NCBI GenBank assembly: GCA_963843465.1
Contig: CAWJKP010000001.1
Coordinates: forward strand, 1,240,001-1,304,000
Reading direction: 5' to 3'
DNA: 64,000 bases
Source: CAWJKP01 sp963843465
GTDB lineage: Bacteria > Planctomycetota > Planctomycetia > Pirellulales > Thermoguttaceae
The position numbers were made by a program, and so were the translations under genes. The notes beneath the pieces are model-generated. The model made no database searches, was not told the origin of the DNA, and saw only the letters and a list, made by a program, of their open reading frames with translations. Each line of letters begins with the position of its first letter. Within the stretch, counting starts at the first letter, position 1. This document shows positions 57,647 to 64,000 of the stretch, piece by piece.

Positions 57647-58693
57647 CTAGGCTGCCTCGCGTCGCTCGTCGGCCAAGGCGTCGAGCTGTCCGGCCTGCCA
57701 GGTTTCCTTCCAGGTGCAGCCGGCCCAGGAGAGGCCGACGCCGAAACCGATCAGCAGCGATTGCTTGCCCGGCCGGAGCCGGCCCAGCCTGCGGAGGTCG
57801 TGTACCAGGATGGGGATGGTGGAAGAGACGGTGTTGCCCCGCTGTTCGAGGTTGCTGGGCACGCGGTCGGCCTCCAACGCGAGCCTGGCGCGGAGGTGTT
57901 CCAGCATGTAGAGGGTTGCCTGGTGCATGAGGTAGAAGTCCACGTCTTCCCGCCGGAGAGACGAATCGGCCAACAAGCGGTTGACCATCGGCGGAACGAC
58001 GTTCGAGCGTGAAGCGCACCAGTTCCGGCCCGTCCATGTAGAGGCTGCTGGGCCACCGCCGCCGCTTCTTGGGCCGCAAGGACTCCTCGGCGCGCGGGCG
58101 CCGCCTTCGGCCACCATCAGCGCCTCGCCGCCGCGGCCGTCCGTGCCGAAGAGGAAGTGCCCCAGCGAAGGCTCGTCCGCCGCTTCCACCAACGTGGCCG
58201 CGGCACCGTCGGAGAAGATCGGCCGCAGCGACCGATCTGTCGGATCGATGTAGCGGGAGTAGGTCTCGGCGGTGATCAACAGCACGCGGCGGGCGGAGCC
58301 GCTGCGAATCAACCCGTCGGCCAGCGACAGCCCGTAAACGAATCCCGAGCAGCCGAGGTTGAAGTCCAACGCGCCGATGGCGGTGGGCAGCCTCAAGCGA
58401 TTCTGGACGAGGCAGGCGGTGGTCGGCAGCGGGTAGTCGGGAGTTTGGGTGCAGAAGAGCAGGAAGTCGATCGAGCCGCGGTTGATCCGATATTCGTCGA
58501 AGAGCTTTTCCGCCGCGGCGACCCCCAGGTCAGAAGCGCACTGCCCCTTGTCGGCGATCGGCCGGCTGCGAATGCCGGTCTTGGCGAAGATTGCCTCCAT
58601 GTTCCAGTGAGGGAACTCGGCCGCCAATGCCTGGTTGGTTTCGACCCTCGCGGGAAGATGGATGGCAATGGGGCCAAGCGACGCGTATTTCAT
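57647..58693 (-). CDS. 3-oxoacyl-ACP synthase III (FabH)-like protein
   Basis: 348 codons. There is an N-terminal thiolase fold with GIRSRPIADKGQCASDLGVA, active-site Cys in IGALDFNLGCSGFVYGLSLA (about residue 115), a glycine-rich IFSDGAAATLVE, His in YLMHQATLYMLE, and Asn in LEQRGNTVSSTIPILV with a final LLIGFGVGLSWAG. Between about 58080 and 58005 two opposite frameshifts cancel. The alternative frame there gives SLYMDGPELVRFTLE, the expected family sequence, so about 27 residues are misread. It condenses an acyl-CoA with malonyl-ACP or a similar substrate; the pathway is not evident from the neighbours. Confidence 0.82.
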   Translation of the reverse strand: MKYASLGPIAIHLPARVETNQALAAEFPHWNMEAIFAKTGIRSRPIADKGQCASDLGVAAAEKLFDEYRINRGSIDFLLFCTQTPDYPLPTTACLVQNRLRLPTAIGALDFNLGCSGFVYGLSLADGLIRSGSARRVLLITAETYSRYIDPTDRSLRPIFSDGAAATLVEAADEPSLGHFLFGTDGRGGEALMVAEGGARAPRSPCGPRSGGGGPAASTWTGRNWCASRSNVVPPMVNRLLADSSLRREDVDFYLMHQATLYMLEHLRARLALEADRVPSNLEQRGNTVSSTIPILVHDLRRLGRLRPGKQSLLIGFGVGLSWAGCTWKETWQAGQLDALADERREAA

Positions 58694-58720
58694 CGACGAT
58701 CTTTCGGCGATGCCGAGGGA

Positions 58721-58791
58721 AAAAGGGGACAGTCCCCATTTGTGCGAAGCACCCTCCGGGCCGTTCCGGCAAATGGGGACTGTCCCCTTTT
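58721..58791. repeat. Perfect 22-bp palindromic REP-like repeat
   Basis: AAAAGGGGACAGTCCCCATT plus TG (58721-58742) and its exact complement at 58770-58791, with a 27-base loop. It lies between the divergent KASIII-like and DUF1570 genes and shares GGGGACAGTCCC with 31016-31096. Confidence 0.9.
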
Positions 58792-58960
58792 CCCGCTCGG
58801 GGATGCCGGACTATAAGGAACGGTAGGGTATCAAGTCTAAGGGGAAGAATCTAGGGCAATTGGCGAGGTTGGATGCGGACTATTGAGCTTGACCTCCGGG
58901 GTTAGCCCGCCTACCCTATTGCCCCCGCTCAACGTCCGAAACCGGTTTGCGCTGCCTGCC

Positions 58961-59762
58961 ATGAACCCGCGGTTCTCTCGAATTCGCCCAGGAGGGTGGC
59001 TGCTTTCCCTGGCGGCCATCCTGGCAACGATAGCCGGCCGGGGGGCCGCGGCGGCGGACTGGACGGATCACCGCGAAGTGGGGCCGTTCGTCTGTCGGGC
59101 GGACTTCCCCTTGCAAGGCATGGAAGGTCTATTGGCCGACCTCGACGAGCTCCAGGGCGACCTCTCGGAATCCCTGGGCATACCGCCGGCCCAAGAGCGG
59201 ATCGAGATCTACCTGTTCGGCGATGAGTCGAGCTATCACCGCTACCTGAAGACCTACTTCCCCCAACTGCCCTACCGCCGGGCGTTATTCGCCAAGCTCG
59301 GTGGGCCGGGCATGGTCTTCGCCTACCGCGGCAAGGAGTTCGAGACCGGCCTGCGGCACGAGTGTACCCATGCTTTGCTCCACGCCGCGTTGCCCAGCGT
59401 GCCGCTCTGGTTGGATGAAGGGCTGGCGGAGTACTTCCAGGAGCCGCGTGCCAAGCGTGCCTACGACAGCCGGCATTCTCTCGATGACCCGCTCGTCGGC
59501 CCGCTTGGGCATGGTCCCCAGTCTGGAGGATCTGGAGAAGAAGACCGACCTTTCGCAGATGACTTCCACGGACTACCGCTACGCCTGGGCCTGGGTCCAC
59601 TTCATGCTCCACGGTTCGGCGGCGGCGCACGAGGAGTTGGCGAGATTCCTGGGCGACATCCGGGCGGACGCCCCTTGCGGCCGGCTGAGCCAACGCCTGG
59701 CCCTGCGACTGGTGGACGTGGACCGGAGTTTCTGCACCCATTTCAAGGGTTGGAGCCGCTGA
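58961..59762 (+). CDS. Exported DUF1570 metallopeptidase-like protein, one frameshift
   Basis: The start ATG 58961 gives MNPRFSRIRPGGWLLSLAAI, a signal peptide ending near RGAAAA. The conserved part contains IEIYLFGDESSYHRYLKTYF and ETGLRHECTHALLHAALPSV (HExxH zinc motif), with WLDEGLAEYFQ supplying the downstream Glu. Near 59490 the frame changes to LGMVPSLEDLEKKTDLSQMT and DYRYAWAWVHFMLHGSAAAH, ending FCTHFKGWSR. The layout is that of DUF1570/peptidase-MA-like gluzincins common in planctomycetes. The substrate is unknown. Confidence 0.75.
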
Positions 59763-60090
59763 ACCTAGTGGTCAGTGGCTAGCGGTCAGTGGTCGGCCTG
59801 ATGAGTCTTGACGGACAAAACGGGTAATCAGGTTATTGCGTGCAACGCCGCATTGTCGCCTTTCGCTCCGCGAAAGAACGCGCATTCTTTCGCAGAGCGA
59901 AAGGCGACAAACTAGCGATCTTGTCGGTCAAAGCTCGCTAGGATGGGTCCGGCCCGCCCTCCTCGACTTGACAAGCGGCGCGCCGGGACCCTAGGATCGC
60001 TTTCGGTGCCGGAAGCCGCTGCGTCGCCGTGCGACGGGATGCCGTTGGTGCCTGACACCTTTTGTCCAGCTTGGCAGCAGAGGAGACACG
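59763..60090. other. Intergenic region dominated by a REP hairpin
   Basis: Besides the palindrome at 59853-59910, no gene is seen. A promoter for the following operon must lie between the hairpin and 60091, but no clear -35/-10 pair was found. Confidence 0.45.
59853..59910. repeat. Long REP-like hairpin, 26-bp arms
   Basis: TTGTCGCCTTTCGCTCCGCG plus AAAGAA (59853-59878), loop CGCGCA, and the complement at 59885-59910 with one mismatch. TCGCCTTTCGCTC palindromes are a repeat type I know from planctomycete genomes. Confidence 0.9.
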
Positions 60091-61731
60091 ATGATTCCGT
60101 TGCGGACGTTAGTGGCGGTAACAGCGTTTGCGTCAGGTTATGCGTTGGCGGCGGAGCGTGCGCCCGCCCCGGTTCCCAAGGGTGATCTTTCCTTGCACGC
60201 GTTCGACCAGAGCAGGATTTTTCCGGGGACGAAACGCACTTACACGCTTTACGTTCCCAAACAGTACGATCCGGCGAGGCCGGCCTGCGTACACGTGAAT
60301 CAAGACGGCGTGGGCTTCAATGCACCGGCCGTCTTCGACCAGCTTATCTACGAAAAGGCGATGCCTGTCACCGTGGGCGTGTTCGTGACTCCCGGAAATG
60401 CGTCGGGCCGCGGCAATCGCAGCTTCGAGTATGACGCCATGACCGACGACTACGTGCGGTTCTTGGTCGACGAGCTGCTCCCCTATGTCGCCAAGACGCA
60501 CAAGCTGAACCTGTCGACCGACGGCAACGACCGGGCCATCGCCGGCACCAGCAGCGGCGGAATCTGCGCGTTTACGGCGGCCTGGCAGCGCCCCGACGCC
60601 TTCCGTCGCGTTTTCAGCAACGTGGGCAGCTTCGGCGCGCATCGCGGCGGTTATGTCTATCCGATCCTGGTTCGCAAGTTCGAGCCCAAGCCCATTCGGG
60701 TCTTTCTCCAGGACGGCTCCAACGACCTGAACTTCGCCTACGGCGACTGGTGGCTGGCCAACCAGGAGATGGAACAGGCGTTGAGCTTTGCCGGCTACGA
60801 GGTCGCCCACTCCTGGGACAAGGGCGGGCACGAGATGACCTACGCCACGAAAATCTTCCCGGACGCGATGCGATGGTTGTGGAAAGATTGGCCCAAGCCG
60901 ATCCAGGCCGGCGCCGGCTCGCCCTATCTCCAACAGGTGCTGCTGCCCGGCCAGCCGTGGAAGCCTGTGGCCGGCCGTTATCAGTTGGCGACGAGTCCGA
61001 TGGCCAACGCCAAGGGCGAAGTGTTCTTCTGCGATGCGCCGGCTGACAAGATATACAAGGTGGACTCCAGCGGGAGCGCCGGCGTGTTCCTGGAAAGCTC
61101 CGGTCACGCCGCCGGCCTGGCTTGCGGCCCGGACGGGCTGCTCTACGCGGCCGCGGGCGATCAGATCGTGGCCTACGACGCCGACGCCAAGGCCACCATG
61201 GTCGCCGAGGATATCCGCGGGTGCTGCCTGGCCGCCGGCCCCAACGGCAACATCTACGTCATCGGCCGCGGCTCGAAGGAGACGGAGGGAAACAAGCTTT
61301 GGCTCGTCCGCCGCGGGGCGAAGAAACGCCTGCTGGATGCTTGTTTGCAGCGGGCCGCCGGGGTAGCGCTCACATCCGACCGGCGGTTCCTTTGCGTTAC
61401 CGATGGCGCCATGAGCCAGGTCTATAGCTACCTGATTCAGCCGGACGGGTCGCTTGCCTGCAAGCAGCGGTATTACTATCTCCATGTCGACACCGTCGAC
61501 ACCAGCGGCGCCGACGGCATGTGCGCGGACCGGGACGGCCGCGTTTACGTGGCTACGCGGATGGGGGTTCAAGTATGTGAGGCGACCGGACAGACCTTGT
61601 GCATCATCCCGACGCCCAACGGCAAGGTTTCCGGCCTATGCTTCGGCGGTTCGCAGTTCGATGCGCTCTACGCCACCTGCGGCGATACCGTATTTCAGCG
61701 GAAGTTGCGGGTTCGCGGCGTGCAGCCCTGA
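60091..61731 (+). CDS. Exported esterase fused to an SMP-30-like beta-propeller
   Basis: An intact 546-residue protein behind GAGGAGA. A signal peptide (MIPLRTLVAVTAFASGYALA) is followed by an enterochelin-esterase-like alpha/beta domain (about 30-280) with KRTYTLYVPKQYDP, the elbow AIAGTSSGGICAFTAAW (GxSxG) and SWDKGGHEMTYATKIFP carrying the His. A beta-propeller like gluconolactonase/SMP-30 follows (about 300-546) with GLACGPDGLLYAAAGDQIVA, LAAGPNGNIYVIGRG and GADGMCADRDGRVYVATRMG. It heads an operon with a symporter and a mutarotase. Sugar-ester or lactone hydrolysis is a reasonable role, inferred. Confidence 0.8.
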   Translation: MIPLRTLVAVTAFASGYALAAERAPAPVPKGDLSLHAFDQSRIFPGTKRTYTLYVPKQYDPARPACVHVNQDGVGFNAPAVFDQLIYEKAMPVTVGVFVTPGNASGRGNRSFEYDAMTDDYVRFLVDELLPYVAKTHKLNLSTDGNDRAIAGTSSGGICAFTAAWQRPDAFRRVFSNVGSFGAHRGGYVYPILVRKFEPKPIRVFLQDGSNDLNFAYGDWWLANQEMEQALSFAGYEVAHSWDKGGHEMTYATKIFPDAMRWLWKDWPKPIQAGAGSPYLQQVLLPGQPWKPVAGRYQLATSPMANAKGEVFFCDAPADKIYKVDSSGSAGVFLESSGHAAGLACGPDGLLYAAAGDQIVAYDADAKATMVAEDIRGCCLAAGPNGNIYVIGRGSKETEGNKLWLVRRGAKKRLLDACLQRAAGVALTSDRRFLCVTDGAMSQVYSYLIQPDGSLACKQRYYYLHVDTVDTSGADGMCADRDGRVYVATRMGVQVCEATGQTLCIIPTPNGKVSGLCFGGSQFDALYATCGDTVFQRKLRVRGVQP

Positions 61732-61749
61732 GAGCGGCCACATGAAATC

Positions 61750-63507
61750 ATGGAGACCTCACCCATGTCGTCGCAGTTCTCGCCGTTGGACCTGTCGATC
61801 GTCTTTGTTTATCTGGCGGCCATTGTCGGGTTGGGCTGTTATGCGAGGCGGTTTCGCAGCCGCGGCGGCGAAGGAAGCCATTACTTCCTGGCCGGCAACA
61901 CCCTTCGTTGGCCGGTGATCGGCCTGGCCATGTTCGCCGCCAACATCTCCACCGTCCATCTGGTGAGTTTCGCCGAGACGGCCTACAAGTACGGCATGGT
62001 CTACGGCAACTTCGAGTGGATGGCCGGCTTCACGCTGGTTCTCTTGTCGCTGTTCTTCGCGCCGTTGTACCTCCGCTCGCGGGTTCCCACGCTTCCCGAC
62101 TTCATCGAGCGCCGCTTCAATCGCCACTGCCGCGATTGGCTGACGGTTGTCTCGATCTTTTCGGCGGTGGTGATTCACATTGGGGTGGCGCTGTACACGG
62201 CGGCGCTGGTCCTCCGCGGCATCCTGGGCATCGATCCGGCCTCGACGATCCTCGGCCTGGAGCCGATGATGTTCTTCATCGTCGTGTTGGCCGTGCTTAC
62301 GGGGCTCTATACGATGGTCGGCGGCCTGTTGGCCGTCGTCTGGACGGAGAGCATCCAGACGGTGCTCTTGCTCGTCGGCGCCGTGTGCATCACCCTGGTC
62401 GGCTTCCACCACGTCGGCGGCTGGTCCGCATTGTCGAACACCCTGGCGACTTGTCCCCACCCCCTCGCGGCCGCCGTCGACGTAAAGATCCGTTGCAACT
62501 GGACGACGGCGAACTTCCTCTCGATCATGCGGGGCGCGGGGGACCCGAGCAAACAGCCCTGGTACGGCATCTTGTTGGGTTATCCCGTGATTGGCATCTG
62601 GTACTGGTGCTGCGATCAGACGATCGTGCAGCGAGTGCTGGCCGCCCGGGACGAGAAGCAGGCCCGGTTGGGGCCGCTGTTCTGTTCCTTCCTCAAGATC
62701 CTGCCGGTGTTTCTCTTCGTTCTGCCGGGCGTCCTCTGCGTAGCCCTCGTCCAACAGGGCAGCCCCATATTTCAGGGCCATGCCCCCAAACTCCCCGCCG
62801 ACGCCTACACCTTCATGATCACCCACATGCTTCCCTGGGGACTCAAGGGGCTGGTGACCGCGGCGATGCTGGCCGCCGCCATGCAGACCTGCTCGGCCGC
62901 GCTCAATTCCACGGCCACGCTTTTCGCTTACGACATCGTCAAGCGCTATCGGCCCCAGACTTCCGATCACCACCTGGTTGTGGTCGGCAAGATCACGACC
63001 ATCGTCGGAACCGCTTTGGCCATCGTCTCCTCGCCGATTTTCGGGCAGAAGGACACCGTCTTCCAGGCGCTGACCGATCTGATCTGCTACATCTCTCCAC
63101 CGATTACCGCCGTGTTCTTGTTCGGCGTCTTCTGGAAGCGGGCCACGGCGCGGGCGGCCTACCTCGCACTGGTGCTGGGGAATGCCATCGGCGTGGTCGT
63201 CTTCTTCCTCGACCTGTTCAAACAGGCGTCTTGGAACCTCGTCTTGGAGTCGCATCGCAAGCTGACGGGAATCGAACTGACCTCGATGATCGCCTCGTTC
63301 TACCTCTGCGTGCTCTGCGGCCTGATCATCCTGGTCGTATCGCACCTCTTCCCGGAACCCCTCAAGGAGGAGGCAAAACCGCTGGTCTGGGAGGACTGGC
63401 GGGAGCCGCTCCGCGGTGATCCTCACGGCCGCGGTCTGGGCAATTACCGCGTGCTCTCCGCGATCGTCGTAGCCACGTTCGTGTTGCTGTACTTCCTGTT
63501 TCGTTGA
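61750..63507 (+). CDS. SSS-family sodium/sugar symporter
   Basis: 585 codons, 18 bases after the esterase. The second ATG (61765, MSSQFSPLDLSIVFVYLAAI) has GGAGAC at a better distance and may be the true start. About 13-14 membrane segments are visible. Typical SSS features are SHYFLAGNTLRWPVIGLAMF, FAANISTVHLVSFAETAYKY, the GLYTMVGGLLAVVWTESIQT segment and IGIWYWCCDQTIVQRVLAAR. The solute is not determined by sequence. The rhamnose-mutarotase-like neighbour suggests a deoxyhexose or similar monosaccharide. Confidence 0.88.
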   Translation: METSPMSSQFSPLDLSIVFVYLAAIVGLGCYARRFRSRGGEGSHYFLAGNTLRWPVIGLAMFAANISTVHLVSFAETAYKYGMVYGNFEWMAGFTLVLLSLFFAPLYLRSRVPTLPDFIERRFNRHCRDWLTVVSIFSAVVIHIGVALYTAALVLRGILGIDPASTILGLEPMMFFIVVLAVLTGLYTMVGGLLAVVWTESIQTVLLLVGAVCITLVGFHHVGGWSALSNTLATCPHPLAAAVDVKIRCNWTTANFLSIMRGAGDPSKQPWYGILLGYPVIGIWYWCCDQTIVQRVLAARDEKQARLGPLFCSFLKILPVFLFVLPGVLCVALVQQGSPIFQGHAPKLPADAYTFMITHMLPWGLKGLVTAAMLAAAMQTCSAALNSTATLFAYDIVKRYRPQTSDHHLVVVGKITTIVGTALAIVSSPIFGQKDTVFQALTDLICYISPPITAVFLFGVFWKRATARAAYLALVLGNAIGVVVFFLDLFKQASWNLVLESHRKLTGIELTSMIASFYLCVLCGLIILVVSHLFPEPLKEEAKPLVWEDWREPLRGDPHGRGLGNYRVLSAIVVATFVLLYFLFR

Positions 63508-63546
63508 GCCGCCTCGTCGGCGACCATCTGGCTCGGGAGAAATGAT

Positions 63547-63984
63547 ATGAAGCGAAGGAAAGGACGATACGGGCTGCCGATGGCCGCCCTGCTCGTGTTG
63601 GGAACCATGGCGGCCCTCGTGGCTGCCGCGCCCGCCGCGCGTCCGCCCACGCGGTACGGCAGCGTCATCGGTCTGAGGGCGGAGAAACTCGACGAGTACA
63701 AGAAGCTGCACGCCGCCGTGTGGCCCGAGGTCGTCAAGGCGATCCGTGAGGCCAACATCCGCAACTACTCGATCTACCTGCACCGGCTGCCCGACGGGAA
63801 GTACTACCTGTTCAGCTATTTGGAGTACGTCGGCACCGATTTCAAAGCCGACATGAGACGCATGGCGGCCAATCCGGACGTCAAACGCTGGTGGACCTTC
63901 ACCGATCCCTGCCAGCAGCCGCTTGGCGACCGCAATTCGGGCGAGTGGTGGGCCTCGATGGAGGAAGTGTTTCACCAGGACTAA
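63547..63984 (+). CDS. L-rhamnose mutarotase-family protein with a signal peptide
   Basis: 145 residues behind GGGAGA, 39 bases after the symporter. The N-terminal 30 residues form a signal peptide (MKRRKGRYGLPMAALLVLGT onward), unlike the cytoplasmic E. coli RhaM. The fold's key segments are present: EYKKLHAAVWPEVVKAIREA (His and Pro-Glu), NIRNYSIYLHRLPDGKYYLF (the Tyr pair), DVKRWWTFTDPCQQPL (RWW) and a final SMEEVFHQD. The family interconverts alpha- and beta-anomers of L-rhamnose or related sugars. Export would place the step before uptake by the symporter. Confidence 0.82.
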   Translation: MKRRKGRYGLPMAALLVLGTMAALVAAAPAARPPTRYGSVIGLRAEKLDEYKKLHAAVWPEVVKAIREANIRNYSIYLHRLPDGKYYLFSYLEYVGTDFKADMRRMAANPDVKRWWTFTDPCQQPLGDRNSGEWWASMEEVFHQD

Positions 63985-64000
63985 CTGCTTCCGCACCTCG

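Noticed and set aside
60133..61572. 479-codon minus-strand frame
   Set aside because: Antisense shadow of the esterase/propeller gene.
61759..63996. 745-codon open frame on the minus strand
   Set aside because: It mirrors the symporter and mutarotase genes, is rich in Arg, His, Gln and Gly as in antisense of GC-rich genes, and has no motif.

Overview
The window looks like chromosomal DNA of a planctomycete (Planctomycetota). The support is the mix of gene families: DUF2092, DUF1570, an autotransporter-type beta-strand-repeat protein, a PQQ beta-propeller, sialate-O-acetylesterase-type esterases, a GH71 enzyme fused to a formylglycine-generating-enzyme-like domain, a kinase remnant with a GYF_2-like tail, and abundant REP-like palindromes. 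No database search was possible; every family name is a recognition call made from motifs.

Layout. (1) 1-34.8 kb: an accessory, IS-ridden stretch of secreted carbohydrate-active and esterase genes (discoidin-type protein, six-hairpin glycosidase, SGNH hydrolases, pectate-lyase/esterase fusion, beta-strand-repeat protein, GH71-FGE fusion, beta-propeller protein, acetylesterases). It also holds a decayed URO-D/Gfo-Idh-MocA operon and debris of IS3-like, integrase-core and IS66 elements. (2) 34.8-56.6 kb: a 21.8-kb genomic island inserted in a tRNA-Glu(CTC) gene, bounded by a perfect 42-bp direct repeat. (3) 56.6-64 kb: resumed host sequence, with a kinase remnant, a ketoacyl-ACP-synthase-III-like gene, a DUF1570 metallopeptidase-like protein, and a three-gene operon (esterase/beta-propeller, SSS symporter, exported rhamnose-mutarotase-like protein) suggesting uptake of rhamnose-type sugars.

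The island is the most interesting part. From left to right it carries the detached 3' end of its own integrase gene, a truncated serine recombinase, a clamp-loader-like ATPase, a divergent operator/promoter region with a small HTH regulator, three small genes, and a defence-like cassette. The cassette has an Eco57I-type DNA methylase of about 1,500 codons, an XRE/ImmA-IrrE metalloprotease, a DUF4411 PIN-like protein and a PLD-SNF2 helicase. Then come an unknown gene, an excisionase-like HTH, a ParB/Toprim-like protein, an AEP primase-helicase, a second small HTH regulator and a tyrosine integrase. The att core lies inside the integrase reading frame, so integration should swap the integrase C-terminus and excision should restore it. 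A vestigial helicase start codon region left behind the methylase indicates that the ImmA-IrrE/DUF4411 pair was inserted between methylase and helicase.

Caution: many genes are broken by single-base contractions in short homopolymers or by dinucleotide changes, while others of 2-4 kb are intact. This could be assembly/sequencing indel error, real decay, or both. Frameshifted genes are described here as single genes, with the break points noted. Remnants with large deletions are called pseudogenes.
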